A stretch of DNA of 64,000 nt from an uncultured Lachnospiraceae bacterium (lineage in GTDB: Bacteria > Bacillota > Clostridia > Lachnospirales > Lachnospiraceae): NCBI GenBank assembly GCA_910583835.1, contig CAJTYM010000002.1:75493-139492 (forward strand). Direction: 5' to 3'. Under the pieces are notes generated by a model, which was given only the letters and a program-made list of their open reading frames with translations, was not told the DNA's origin and did not search any database. The position numbers were made by a program, and so were the translations under genes. This document shows positions 44,187 through 53,484 of this stretch, piece by piece (the first letter of the stretch is position 1; every line of letters starts with the position of its first letter).

Positions 44187-44744
44187 TCAGCGTCCCATCA
44201 TCCGCCAGAATTCCTGCTGCAGATGAGCTTCCTTCACAAACGCGCCCCGCGTAACCACTGTAACTGTCTGCGCTCCAGGTTTTTTCACCCCGCGCATTGT
44301 CATGCACATATGCTCCGCCTCCAGCACCACCATAACCCCCTTCGGCCTTAGGTATTCCATCAGCGCATCCGCTATCTGGGAGGTCATCTGCTCCTGAATC
44401 TGAGGGCGGCGCGCATAGATTTCCACGGTCCTGGCAAGCTTGCTGAGCCCTACCACCTCGTCTTTGGGCAGATAGGCAATATGTGCCTTCCCATAAAAAG
44501 GCAGCAGATGATGTTCACATATCGAATAGAACACGATATCTTTCTCCAATACCATCCCCGCGCCCGCAGCTGCAAATGTCTTGCTGAGAAGTTCCTGAGG
44601 ATTCTGGTCCATCCCTGCAAAAATTTCCTCATACATGCGGGCAATCCGCTCTGGCGTCTCACGCAAACCTTCCCTGGCGGTGTCTTCGCCAATCCCCTCC
44701 AACAGAAGTGTCACCGCCCGGCTGATTTTCTCTTTGTCTACCAT
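44187..44744 (-). CDS. folE: GTP cyclohydrolase I
   Basis: A 185-aa type IA enzyme with zinc ligands Cys and His in SICEHHLLPFYGKAHIAY and the later Cys in EHMCMTMRG. GLSKLARTVEIYARRPQIQEQ and ETPERIARMYEEIF are typical. It is the first committed step of folate synthesis, GTP to dihydroneopterin triphosphate. The ATG directly follows the folC stop codon; GGAGATATT within the folC end is its ribosome binding site. Confidence 0.97.
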   Translation of the reverse strand: MVDKEKISRAVTLLLEGIGEDTAREGLRETPERIARMYEEIFAGMDQNPQELLSKTFAAAGAGMVLEKDIVFYSICEHHLLPFYGKAHIAYLPKDEVVGLSKLARTVEIYARRPQIQEQMTSQIADALMEYLRPKGVMVVLEAEHMCMTMRGVKKPGAQTVTVVTRGAFVKEAHLQQEFWRMMGR

Positions 44745-46100
44745 TTATAATATCTCCTTCAAAGCTTCCCGCAATTCTCTCAGATAAGAGAGGGAGCCGA
44801 ATGCAAGTACCATGGACTTCTCCCCACCGGCAACAGACAACGCCTTTTGAACTGCTTCTTTCACAGTCGGACAATGGGAAACATGTTCGTGGTATTTCCT
44901 TGCCTCCGCTGCCAAAGCCTGCCCATCCATGGCGCGGGAATTGCCTGGCGTTACCGTAAATACCTGCTGCGCCAGCGGAAGCATTATCCTCAGCATTTCT
45001 TCATGCTCTTTATCTGCAAGTACCCCTATTATATAAATTATTTGCCAATTTGTAAAACCCCTTTTCAAAGTTTCCCCCAATTTTTTCGCCGCAGCCGCAT
45101 TGTGCGCACCGTCCATCACAACCAGGGGATTGCCACGCAGCACCGAAAACCGCCCCTCCCAGCGCGCCTGTGAAAGGCCAGCGCGAATCTGCTCGTCCGA
45201 GATGGATATCCCCATATCCCGCAAGGTTTTGGCAATATCAATGGCGCAGACCGCATTCTCTATCTGATAGTCGCCCATCATGGAAAGTTCTATCTCCATA
45301 TCATTTTCCGGCAAACAGCCCTCCCGAGAAGTACCTGTACGCTCAGTTTGCTCATAATGATAGCGGAAACATTGCCGCAGTTCCTCCCCGCTTTGGCAAT
45401 ACCGCAAATGGCTGGCTTTCTGTGCCGAACTGTAGGTCAGAGACGCATGCTTCCGGCAGCATATTTCCTCAATCACCCGGCGCACCGCCTCCTGCTCGGG
45501 TTTTACTGCCACGACCTTGCAGCCCTCCTTGATAATCCCAGCCTTACTGCGGGCAATCTGCTGCAAATCATTTCCCAAAAATTTCATGTGGTCCATACTA
45601 ATGGAGGTAAGCACGCTGACCAATGGGCTTTCAATGATATTCGTGGCATCTCCTGTGCCGCCCATGCCAGTCTCCAAGACCACTATTTGGCATTTTTGCT
45701 GATAGAAATAGAGAAATGCTGCCGCTGTCTCCACCTCAAACACGGTCGGCTGCCTCCGCCCTTTTGCTACCAGACAGTTACACGCCTCCTTCACCTCGGA
45801 AATCACCTGTACAAATTCCCCCACAGTGATATTTCTTCCATTGACCTGATATTGTTCCATGCGGTCAAACACAGCCGGGGAAGTATATTTGCCCACGCGT
45901 ATGCCTGCCTGCTGAAGGATGGATGCCACCATCGCGCACACAGAACCTTTGCCGTTGGTTCCTGCCACATGGACATATTTCAGATATCTGTGCACATTTC
46001 CCAATTCTTCCATCAGCCCCTGCATACTCTCAAGTCCCAGAATACTACCGCTTTTGGCAATTTCCTCTAAATATATTTCTACTTCTGTTTCCGTCTGCAT
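44745..46100 (-). CDS. folC: Folylpolyglutamate synthase / dihydrofolate synthase
   Basis: A 451-aa Mur-ligase family enzyme with P-loop VAGTNGKGSVCAM, the FDRMEQYQVNGRNI segment, GMGGTGDATN, and SMDHMKFLGNDLQQIARSKAGI. It adds glutamate to dihydropteroate and folates. It is the first of four contiguous folate genes (folC-folE-folP-folBK), 54 bases after the MBL-fold lipoprotein gene. GAGGAAGT precedes the ATG. Confidence 0.94.
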   Translation of the reverse strand: MQTETEVEIYLEEIAKSGSILGLESMQGLMEELGNVHRYLKYVHVAGTNGKGSVCAMVASILQQAGIRVGKYTSPAVFDRMEQYQVNGRNITVGEFVQVISEVKEACNCLVAKGRRQPTVFEVETAAAFLYFYQQKCQIVVLETGMGGTGDATNIIESPLVSVLTSISMDHMKFLGNDLQQIARSKAGIIKEGCKVVAVKPEQEAVRRVIEEICCRKHASLTYSSAQKASHLRYCQSGEELRQCFRYHYEQTERTGTSREGCLPENDMEIELSMMGDYQIENAVCAIDIAKTLRDMGISISDEQIRAGLSQARWEGRFSVLRGNPLVVMDGAHNAAAAKKLGETLKRGFTNWQIIYIIGVLADKEHEEMLRIMLPLAQQVFTVTPGNSRAMDGQALAAEARKYHEHVSHCPTVKEAVQKALSVAGGEKSMVLAFGSLSYLRELREALKEIL

Positions 46101-46154
46101 ACTTCCTCCTCAGTCCAAATCTCCCTGTATTCCCACGCTCATATGATTGTGCCG

Positions 46155-47198
46155 TCATTTTCCCGGTTCGCCCGCTTTCCAGCTCTCGCTCGGCGAGCAA
46201 TTCCAGGTGATTGTGCTGCCATCCGAAATAGCTACCACGGTACCCTGCTCATCCGTGCGGAAAACCTTTACGCCCATACTGCGGAGATTATTCAGCACTT
46301 CCGCTCGGGGATGCCCATATCGGTTCCCTTCCCCACAGCTGATGACTGCAAATTCTGGCTGTACCTCCCCCAGAAATTCCGGGGTATTCGCCGTATCGCT
46401 GCCATGATGCGCTATTTTCAATACATCTGCCGACAGCTCCATGCCCGATTGCAGCATATCTTCCTCAGCCGCTTCTTCCGCATCTCCGGTGAATACAAAG
46501 TGGTTTTCCCCAAAACTCACACGGATTCCCACCGAATAATCGTTCCAGTTATCCCCATAATCCTCCTCCACCGGGGCAATCACGGTAAATTCCGCCATCC
46601 CCAAACCGTATGTGTCGCCCACCACCGGTCTTGTAATGGGCTGGTTCTTATCCTTTATGACTTTCAACACATCCTGATATGTCTTGGTATCCTTCTGGGC
46701 ATCCGGCAAAATCACCTGATTCCAGGAAAATTTGTAGAGCACCACATCCAGCCCGCCCACATGGTCGGCATCCGGATGGGTCCCGATTACATAATCTAAG
46801 CGCTCAATCCCTTGTGATTGCAGGTAAGCCTGCAATGCTGTGCCCTCACTGTTATCGCCGCCGTCTATGAGCATTGCGTGCTCTCCTTGCCGGATGAGCG
46901 TGGCATCTCCCTGTCCTACATCCAGGAAATGCACTTCCAGCGTGCCCGCTCCTTTCTGATACGGCTCCGACGTACTTCCGCGACCTAATCCCGCGCCGTT
47001 TCCCTGACCATTCACCTCTGCCGCATTCCCACGGCCATCAGTTCCTGCTGCACTTTCCTGCCCCAACTCTGTGGCAATACGCCCTAGGTCGTCCACGATG
47101 TCCTGGTATTCAGACAGACTTCCGCAGCCGGAAACAGTAAATACCAGAACAAACATCAACAGAATCTGTCTTGTTTTCTTTCTCATCTTCTCACTCAT
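46155..47198 (-). CDS. ComEC C-terminal-like metallo-beta-lactamase-fold lipoprotein
   Basis: A 347-aa exported protein with a lipobox (TVSGC), a Gly/Asn-rich linker, then a metallo-beta-lactamase-fold hydrolase (HFLDVGQGDATLIRQ, LIDGG, THPDADHVGGLD, FTGDAEEAAEEDML, LKIAHHGSDTANT). The fold matches the extracellular hydrolase part of ComEC, here as a stand-alone lipoprotein. It could act on DNA or phosphodiesters outside the membrane. The start follows AAAGGTAAG directly; a terminator for the upstream gene ends just before it. Confidence 0.88.
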   Translation of the reverse strand: MSEKMRKKTRQILLMFVLVFTVSGCGSLSEYQDIVDDLGRIATELGQESAAGTDGRGNAAEVNGQGNGAGLGRGSTSEPYQKGAGTLEVHFLDVGQGDATLIRQGEHAMLIDGGDNSEGTALQAYLQSQGIERLDYVIGTHPDADHVGGLDVVLYKFSWNQVILPDAQKDTKTYQDVLKVIKDKNQPITRPVVGDTYGLGMAEFTVIAPVEEDYGDNWNDYSVGIRVSFGENHFVFTGDAEEAAEEDMLQSGMELSADVLKIAHHGSDTANTPEFLGEVQPEFAVISCGEGNRYGHPRAEVLNNLRSMGVKVFRTDEQGTVVAISDGSTITWNCSPSESWKAGEPGK

Positions 47199-47210
47199 CT
47201 TACCTTTAAA

Positions 47211-47240
47211 AAGCCCTGTGCAACTGCTGCACAGAGCTTT
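47211..47240 (-). terminator. Terminator after the coiled-coil protein gene
   Basis: On the minus strand AAAGCTCTGTGCA, five bases, TGCACAGGGCTTTTT: a strong stem with a T run, ending 12 bases before the MBL lipoprotein start. Confidence 0.75.
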
Positions 47241-47278
47241 CTTTCCTCCTTATTCTGCTGTCATATGCGATTGCGGCA

Positions 47279-48172
47279 TTATATCAGGGAATCCGTGACT
47301 ATCCCCTTGATATCCTCTGCCAGCAGCTTCTGCTCCTCCAAAACCTTCTCCGTATGTTTCACAATCTCGTTCTGCCTGTTCAGCAGTTCCCTGACATCAA
47401 TATTCTCAGGAATGGGACTTTTCGCTTTCGCCTGCTGTTTCTTCTTCTCCAGTTCCTCTTCTACCTTCTGCGCCTGTTTCTCACGCTCATAGCGGATTTC
47501 TTCCCGCTCGGCGTCTTCCTTGACCTGCTCTTCCTTAGCTTCCTCGGCATCTTCGACAATCTCTTCCATATCCTTATCAATCTTTTCGATTGCCTCGTCC
47601 TTGAGCATTCCCACAATCTCATCGCTGGCTGCTTTGAGGGTAGCCTCCGCTGCCTTGCCTGCATCCACCATGCCATGGTATTTCAGGGCATTCAGCTTGA
47701 TTCCCTTGATTCCCTTTGTCGCCGCTGCGATAATGTCGTGGGAATCTTCATACTGTTTCTTCCAGTGTGACTCTGCCTCATTCAGTTCTGAGAGACGCAT
47801 CTTGTATTCCTCATCCTCTTTATCAGGATACATCTCCCCTAGCTCTTCCTTCTGCTTCTTAATCTCACCCAGTTCCTGCGCCGCCTCCTCGGCCGCTGCC
47901 TTGCTGGCCTTAATGGTATCACGGCATTCGCCCAGAACGTCATCCACCATCTGGTCGGACTTGAACTGAGTCTTGACAAATTCCATTGCCTCTTCCATTG
48001 CCTTTTTCTTCTTCTCTTCAATGGGGTCCTGCATAAGATTCAATTCAGAGCCCTTAACCGCCCCATCCTTGACCTTTCCCTGCTGCTCCTGCTGCACTCC
48101 CTCTTTGTTCTCTGCCTGGTCCCGATTCTTCATATTGACAACTGCATCGTTCGCTACATTATTTATCTTCAT
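47279..48172 (-). CDS. Coiled-coil protein of unknown function
   Basis: A 297-aa highly charged protein, almost all predicted helix, rich in Glu, Lys and Ala. Coiled-coil heptads seem likely at about 85-125 and 185-250. No signal peptide or catalytic motif is seen. The N-terminus is Asn/Gln-rich and polar. A scaffold or surface-appendage related role is possible, but the sequence does not say. It lies between the CdaR-type regulator and a terminator as a probable single-gene unit. Confidence 0.75.
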   Translation of the reverse strand: MKINNVANDAVVNMKNRDQAENKEGVQQEQQGKVKDGAVKGSELNLMQDPIEEKKKKAMEEAMEFVKTQFKSDQMVDDVLGECRDTIKASKAAAEEAAQELGEIKKQKEELGEMYPDKEDEEYKMRLSELNEAESHWKKQYEDSHDIIAAATKGIKGIKLNALKYHGMVDAGKAAEATLKAASDEIVGMLKDEAIEKIDKDMEEIVEDAEEAKEEQVKEDAEREEIRYEREKQAQKVEEELEKKKQQAKAKSPIPENIDVRELLNRQNEIVKHTEKVLEEQKLLAEDIKGIVTDSLI

Positions 48173-48250
48173 TGGCCCACTCCTTTGTGCAAAAATGTCA
48201 TCCCTGAGTTCCTATCGCTATAGTAAATATCGGTTTTATACACGATTTCT

Positions 48251-49339
48251 TTAGTTATCAGGCAAACTCTTCTGATAATTCATATGCGAAATGACCATCA
48301 GGGCAATCTTAAACAGCATGGCATCCTCAAATGTACGGATATCCAGACCCAATGCTTTCTCTATGCGCTCCAGGCGGTAAACCAGGGTATTGCGGTGTAC
48401 ATAAAGCTGGCGCGCCGTCTCCGAAATATTGAGATTGTTTTCAAAGAATTTCTGGATAGTCACCAGGGTCTCCTCATCTAAATCATCCGGGATATTTTCT
48501 CCAAACACCTCCCGCAGAAACATTTCGCACAGGCTGGCCGGCAGCTGGTAAATCAGACGTCCAATACCCAGATTTCCATAGGATACCGTATCATTTTCCA
48601 TATAAAAAACCTTGCCGACTTCCAGCGCCATCTTGGCCTCCTGATAGGAACGCGCAATCTCCGGCAGCGCCTCTACACGGTTGCCGTAGCCTACCCTGAC
48701 CTTTACCATAGCCTCAGTATGAAGGTTGTCCACCAGCATCTTTGCCATGTCTGCCAAATCTTCCTCCTTCTCCATGTCACTGACATCTTTCACCAGAACG
48801 ACAGACTTCTCATCCACCTCCGTCACGAAATCCCTGGCATTGTCGACAAAGAGATTTTTCACGGTCTCCTGCACCACGCTGTCTTTCTTCCCGGAAACCT
48901 CAATGACAAACACGACCCGCTGCACCTCTTCGATGTGCAGCTTTTTCGCCTTATTATACATGTCTACAACTAGCATATTGCCCAGCACGACATTCTGGAT
49001 GAAACTGCCCTTGTCAAACTGCTCCCGGTAGGCGCATACAAGATTTCGTATCTGGCATACTGCCAGCCGGCCAATCATATAATTCTCCTCATTGCCCGCA
49101 CGTGCCAGCAGGACATACTCCAATTCATTTTCAATCACTATTTTAAAAAAATGATAACCGGAAAGCATCTGGCTCTCCGCCATGGACTCCGCAAAATTGC
49201 AGATTGCTCCTGCCATCTCTTCGCCCGGATCATATGTGGACGCCAGCAGCTTTCCTTTGTCCGTATAGAGTGCAAAATCTATCCGTGAAACTTCTTTTAT
49301 TTCCTCCAACGTCACCTGCAGTTTATGATTCGATAACAT
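48251..49339 (-). CDS. CdaR/PucR family transcriptional regulator
   Basis: A 362-aa regulator. The C-terminal PucR helix-turn-helix is clear (FFENNLNISETARQLYVHRNTLVYRLERIEKALGLDIRTFEDA). The middle is a CdaR GGDEF-like domain (VRVGYGNRVEALPEIARSYQEAKMALEVG), and the N-terminal 120 residues probably bind the effector. Family members control sugar-diacid, purine or amino-acid use. It lies downstream of the MsmK/UgpC ATPase gene but beyond its terminator, so a link to sugar uptake is only suggested. Confidence 0.88.
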   Translation of the reverse strand: MLSNHKLQVTLEEIKEVSRIDFALYTDKGKLLASTYDPGEEMAGAICNFAESMAESQMLSGYHFFKIVIENELEYVLLARAGNEENYMIGRLAVCQIRNLVCAYREQFDKGSFIQNVVLGNMLVVDMYNKAKKLHIEEVQRVVFVIEVSGKKDSVVQETVKNLFVDNARDFVTEVDEKSVVLVKDVSDMEKEEDLADMAKMLVDNLHTEAMVKVRVGYGNRVEALPEIARSYQEAKMALEVGKVFYMENDTVSYGNLGIGRLIYQLPASLCEMFLREVFGENIPDDLDEETLVTIQKFFENNLNISETARQLYVHRNTLVYRLERIEKALGLDIRTFEDAMLFKIALMVISHMNYQKSLPDN

Positions 49340-49420
49340 AAATACCTCGCTTCATGCATGCGGGCAAACCCGCAAAACCTTTTCCTGAAAAACAGAGCAG
49401 AAAGCCCGCATCAACTAAAA

Positions 49421-49454
49421 AACGGAAGCAACACATCTCTGCGCCACTTCCGTT
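49421..49454 (-). terminator. Terminator of the sugar ABC ATPase gene
   Basis: AACGGAAG (49421-49428) and CTTCCGTT (49447-49454). On the minus strand the stem is followed by TTTTTTAG, about 29 bases past the stop of the ATPase gene. Confidence 0.8.
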
Positions 49455-49482
49455 CCTTGTGCTACACCACTATCTTACCGAA

Positions 49483-50595
49483 TTAGTGGGTGATTGTCAA
49501 TTCTGTTTCTTTGTCAAATACATGGACTTTCTCAACATCCATCGCAAGCCTGATTGAATCGCCCAAACGTGCCGGCGTCCTGGAATCAACCTTTGCCGTC
49601 ATACTGGAACCGTTGATGTTGTAATACAGCAGTACCTCAGAACCGAGCAATTCATATCCGGTTACCTTCGTGCTGAAAATACTGTCCTTGTGCGTCTCAA
49701 GCGCAATCTGGGAATCGTCAATATCCTCCGGACGAATGCCAAGGATAACCGTCTTGCCTTTGTAACCGCCGTCAATCAGCTTCTTAGCCTTTGCGGGCGG
49801 CAACAGGATGCTGTTTTCTCCAAATTTCAGGGAAACTTTGTCACCCTCAACTTTGCAGACAGCATCGAGGAAGTTCATCTGCGGAGAACCGATAAATCCT
49901 GCCACAAACAGATTATCCGGCTCATTGTACAATTTCTGAGGGGAATCTACCTGCTGGATAATACCGTCTTTCAGAACAACGATTCTTGTTCCAAGCGTCA
50001 TTGCTTCTACCTGGTCATGCGTTACATAGATAATGGTTGCGCCCAGTCTCTGATGCAGGGAAGCAATCTCAGCACGCATCTGTACACGCAGCTTCGCATC
50101 GAGGTTGGACAGCGGCTCATCCATCAGGAATACCTTGGGCTCACGCACAATCGCACGTCCCATAGCTACACGCTGTCTCTGACCGCCGGATAAAGCCTTC
50201 GGCTTACGGTCTAATAATTTATCCAAATCGAGGATTTTCGCTGCCTCTTCCACTTTCTTCTTAATCTCTGCCTTAGGAACCTTCCTAAGCTTAAGCCCGA
50301 ACGCCATATTGTCAAATACGGTCATATGCGGGTACAATGCATAATTCTGGAATACCATGGCGATATCCCTGTCCTTAGGCTCCACGTCATTGACGCGCTT
50401 GCCATCAATCAGAAGATCCCCGGAGGAAATCTCCTCCAGTCCTGCCACCATACGAAGTGTTGTGGATTTACCGCATCCTGACGGACCTACGAAAATAATA
50501 AATTCCTTGTCTTCAATATCAAGGTTGAAATCTTTCACTGCCTCAAATCCGTTGGGATATTTCTTGCCAATGTGCTGTAATGATAAACTTGCCAT
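49483..50595 (-). CDS. msmK: MsmK/UgpC-type sugar ABC transporter ATPase
   Basis: A 370-aa carbohydrate uptake ATPase (CUT1 type): Walker A GPSGCGKST, Q-loop MVFQNYALYPHMTV, signature LSGGQRQR, Walker B VFLMDEPLSNLDAK, switch His in YVTHDQVEAMTLG, and C-terminal TOBE regulatory domain. It is encoded alone without permeases, as is common for MsmK, which energises several sugar importers at once. AGGAGG lies 11 bases before the ATG. The 329-base gap to pfp holds its presumed promoter, which I could not pinpoint. Confidence 0.93.
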   Translation of the reverse strand: MASLSLQHIGKKYPNGFEAVKDFNLDIEDKEFIIFVGPSGCGKSTTLRMVAGLEEISSGDLLIDGKRVNDVEPKDRDIAMVFQNYALYPHMTVFDNMAFGLKLRKVPKAEIKKKVEEAAKILDLDKLLDRKPKALSGGQRQRVAMGRAIVREPKVFLMDEPLSNLDAKLRVQMRAEIASLHQRLGATIIYVTHDQVEAMTLGTRIVVLKDGIIQQVDSPQKLYNEPDNLFVAGFIGSPQMNFLDAVCKVEGDKVSLKFGENSILLPPAKAKKLIDGGYKGKTVILGIRPEDIDDSQIALETHKDSIFSTKVTGYELLGSEVLLYYNINGSSMTAKVDSRTPARLGDSIRLAMDVEKVHVFDKETELTITH

Positions 50596-50862
50596 CCTGC
50601 CAATTACCTCCTAAAAATAATAATTTGTCTGCGCTGCAGAAATTTCATAATCATATAGTACCAAATTCTTCCCCAAAATACCACTTGCCAAGTCAACAAA
50701 AACCATCGGACATTCTTGTTGCATCCGCCAAGGATAAATAATGTTTTTCTGTTTCTTCGTCATTTTGACGAAATAGGAGGGTTTTTTTATACAGATTAAC
50801 AACTTCCTTTAAAACAGACATCCTCATTTTACACACGGAAATCAATTTTCAAACGAACCGGG

Positions 50863-50891
50863 TTGTAAAATCGTTTTACTTTCGTTATAAT
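50863..50891 (+). promoter_or_regulatory. Promoter of the phosphofructokinase gene
   Basis: TTGTAA (50863-50868), 17 bases, TATAAT (50886-50891), 34 bases before the ATG. GAGGAGG follows at the expected place. The remaining 50596-50862 shows no gene or recognised RNA motif. Confidence 0.7.
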
Positions 50892-50924
50892 AAGAAAAAA
50901 ACTTTTAGAGGAGGACCTATTATC

Positions 50925-52166
50925 ATGGGCAAGAAACGTAACATTATTGTAGGACAGTCAGGAGGCCCCACTTCCGTAATCAACTCCAGCCTGGCCGGAG
51001 TATACAAGACTGCAAAGGAAAGGGGATTCGATAAAGTATATGGTATGCTGCACGGCGTTCAGGGACTTTTGGACGAGCAGTATGTAGATTTATCCACCCA
51101 GATTCATTCAGACATTGACATCGAATTATTAAAGCGCACGCCTTCCGCTTTCCTCGGTTCCTGCCGCTACAAGCTGCCGGAAATCCATGAGAACCCGGAA
51201 ATCTATGAGAAACTTTTTGAAATTATGGACAAGCTGGATATTGAGACTTTTATCTATATCGGCGGCAACGATTCCATGGACACCATCAAGAAACTTTCTG
51301 ACTATGCAATTGTCAAAGGGCATTCCCAGAAATTCCTCGGCGTACCCAAGACCATTGACAATGACCTGGCATTGACAGACCACACACCTGGTTTCGGAAG
51401 CGCTGCCAAATACATCGCTGCTTCCACCAAAGAAATCATCCGCGATGCGCTCGGCCTTACCTATAACAAGGAAATGATTACCATTATTGAGGTTATGGGG
51501 CGTAATGCCGGATGGCTGACGGGTGCAACCGCCCTTGCCAAGACGGAGGAGTGCGATGGACCGGATGCCATCTATCTGCCGGAATCTGTCTTTGATATTG
51601 ACAAATTCTTACAGACCGTCAAGGACTTATTGCAGAAGAAGAAATCTATCGTAATTGCTGTATCCGAAGGCATTAAGCTGGCAGACGGAAGGTATGTCTG
51701 CGAGTTATCCGGCGGCGGAGAGTATGTAGACGCATTCGGGCACAAGCAGCTCCAGGGAACCGCTGCATACCTTGCCAGCTTCCTCGGCGCAGAGATTGGC
51801 TGCAAGACCCGCAGCGTTGAATTCTCCACACTGCAGAGAAGCGCTTCCCATATGGCTTCCCGTGTAGATATCGATGAAGCTTTCATGGTAGGCGGCGCTG
51901 CTGTCAAAGCCGCAGACGAAGGGGATACCGGCAAAATGGTTGTTATCGACCGTATTTCCGATGACCCATATCAGAGCGCAGCGGGCATCTACGATGTACA
52001 CCGGATTGCCAACCATGAGAAAGTTGTTCCGCGTTCCTGGATGAACAAAGAGGGCAATTATGTGACAGACGAATTCATCAACTATATTGAGCCCCTGATT
52101 CAGGGAGACTACCAGCCGTTCATGGTAAATGGCCTGCCACAGCATCTGGTTCTGCGCAAGAATTAA
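50925..52166 (+). CDS. pfp: 6-phosphofructokinase, pyrophosphate-type signatures
   Basis: A 413-aa phosphofructokinase of the long clade. Substrate-binding motifs are present: QSGGPTSVINSSL, GGNDS, PKTIDND and MGRNAGWLTG. The Asp in GGNDS (a Gly in ATP enzymes) and the Lys in PKTIDND are the residues that mark pyrophosphate-dependent enzymes. It would make glycolytic flux reversible at fructose-6-phosphate and save ATP. Single gene with its own promoter and terminator. Phosphate-donor use is inferred from these residues, not proven. Confidence 0.93.
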   Translation: MGKKRNIIVGQSGGPTSVINSSLAGVYKTAKERGFDKVYGMLHGVQGLLDEQYVDLSTQIHSDIDIELLKRTPSAFLGSCRYKLPEIHENPEIYEKLFEIMDKLDIETFIYIGGNDSMDTIKKLSDYAIVKGHSQKFLGVPKTIDNDLALTDHTPGFGSAAKYIAASTKEIIRDALGLTYNKEMITIIEVMGRNAGWLTGATALAKTEECDGPDAIYLPESVFDIDKFLQTVKDLLQKKKSIVIAVSEGIKLADGRYVCELSGGGEYVDAFGHKQLQGTAAYLASFLGAEIGCKTRSVEFSTLQRSASHMASRVDIDEAFMVGGAAVKAADEGDTGKMVVIDRISDDPYQSAAGIYDVHRIANHEKVVPRSWMNKEGNYVTDEFINYIEPLIQGDYQPFMVNGLPQHLVLRKN

Positions 52167-52176
52167 GGATATCTGA

Positions 52177-52215
52177 AAAGTACCAAACCTCTTCAAAAGA
52201 GCGTTTGGTACTTTT
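52177..52215. terminator. Terminator after the phosphofructokinase gene
   Basis: A 13-base perfect inverted repeat AAAAGTACCAAAC (52177-52189) and GTTTGGTACTTTT (52203-52215), followed by GTTTTG. It may work in both directions, also ending the dUTPase-like transcript. Confidence 0.85.
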
Positions 52216-52258
52216 GTTTTGTCAATATCCGAAAACGAAATATTATATTAAATTAAAT

Positions 52259-52693
52259 TCATTTCACCCCGGTGGTTCCGAAACCGCCGCGGTTTTTATT
52301 GTCCAGGGAAGCCGTCTCTTCAAAGACAATCTGCGGCTGGTTCTCCATGATACGAAACTGGCAGATTCTGTCATTCTTATGAATGACCGTGTCCCTGGTG
52401 GCATACACCGGCATCCGCCACATATCCCCATCCCCGCAGTAACTTCCGTCAATCACCCCACAGCTGTTCACCTGCAGAATGCCATAGTTCTTAAAAGTAG
52501 AGCTTCTGGGCACCACATGCGCCTCATATCCTGCCGGCAGCTGCATCGCCACGCCCAAGGGAATCAGCTTGAATTCGCCGGTTTTCAGTTCCACAGTCTC
52601 ACTGGCACGCAAATCAATCCAGTCTGATTTCCCATCAATATAAGCTAACTTGTCTATCTCCTGGGTAAAATATTTTATCTTAATTGTCTCCAT
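52259..52693 (-). CDS. dut: dUTPase family protein
   Basis: A 144-aa trimeric-dUTPase-fold protein: motif 2 VVPRSSTFKNYGI, motif 3 NSCGVIDGSYCGDGDMW, motif 4 NDRICQFRI, and the C-terminal motif 5 RGGFGTTG that closes over the nucleotide. It probably hydrolyses dUTP to dUMP and keeps uracil out of DNA. The extended motif 3 (YCGDGDMWRMPV) is unlike the shorter E. coli form. ATG 52693 has AGGAGACAG ahead; a TTG five codons upstream overlaps the site. It lies 16 bases after the lytic transglycosylase gene. Confidence 0.85.
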   Translation of the reverse strand: METIKIKYFTQEIDKLAYIDGKSDWIDLRASETVELKTGEFKLIPLGVAMQLPAGYEAHVVPRSSTFKNYGILQVNSCGVIDGSYCGDGDMWRMPVYATRDTVIHKNDRICQFRIMENQPQIVFEETASLDNKNRGGFGTTGVK

Positions 52694-52709
52694 TGCTGTC
52701 TCCTGCAAA

Positions 52710-53468
52710 TTACTGCCCCAGCAGATTCATTACAGTCGGGCTGTAGCGCAGTTCCTGGTACGCATAATAAGAATCATCGTTCTTCTTCTCACTCTGCTCC
52801 TGTTCCTGCTTAATCTCCTTCTGTTCCGCTTCCTGAAGCTTCATATACATATCGATAAATTTCAGATACTCCTCATAGGAGAAAAGCTGCTCCAAAATAC
52901 TCTGATAGTAGCTGTCTTCCACCTCCTGCACGGAAGCCGCCGCCATACTGCCATCTGCATTGACAGTATAAGACGCATTGGGAACCTCTACGCCATTATT
53001 CATAAACCCGGTAACCTTAACCACATAATTCTGCGTCTCTTTGAAAGGCGGGATACCGCCATATTTTGCCACATTATTGCTGCCCGCATTATAAGCGGCC
53101 AAGGCAAGGCTCACATTACCATCGTATTTTGCCAGCATCTCGCTGATATATTTCGTCCCGCCCATGATATTCTGGTATGGGTCGTAGGAATCCGTAACTC
53201 CCAGTTCCCTCGCCGTAGCCGGCATAAGCTGCATAATTCCCTGTGCGCCTGCACCTGAGGTGGCATTAGGGTTGAAATCTGATTCTGCTTTGGCAATCGC
53301 TTTAATCAGGTTCTTCGGCACATTATATTTCTCCGCTGCTTCTGTAAAAATTTCTTCCAGAGATGCCGTGGTCTGCAGATAAGAAGAGAAATCCTCTCCC
53401 TGCCCTACCGCCGCCGTCGTTGTCTGAGTCCCGGTACCGTCCGTACCCTGTATGGCATTTACTCTCAT
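52710..53468 (-). CDS. Lytic transglycosylase (SLT domain) protein
   Basis: A 252-aa protein with a Slt70-type domain at residues 40-145: AIAKAESDFNPNATSGAGAQGIMQLMPATA with the catalytic Glu in KAESDF, and ALAAYNAGSNNVAKYGG. It cleaves peptidoglycan glycan strands. No classical signal peptide is evident; such proteins in Clostridia are sometimes exported by other routes or linked to motility. The C-terminus is a Gln/Glu-rich helix. It starts 16 bases after the S1-domain gene stop. Confidence 0.88.
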   Translation of the reverse strand: MRVNAIQGTDGTGTQTTTAAVGQGEDFSSYLQTTASLEEIFTEAAEKYNVPKNLIKAIAKAESDFNPNATSGAGAQGIMQLMPATARELGVTDSYDPYQNIMGGTKYISEMLAKYDGNVSLALAAYNAGSNNVAKYGGIPPFKETQNYVVKVTGFMNNGVEVPNASYTVNADGSMAAASVQEVEDSYYQSILEQLFSYEEYLKFIDMYMKLQEAEQKEIKQEQEQSEKKNDDSYYAYQELRYSPTVMNLLGQ

Positions 53469-53484
53469 TGACTTAACTCCCTTT

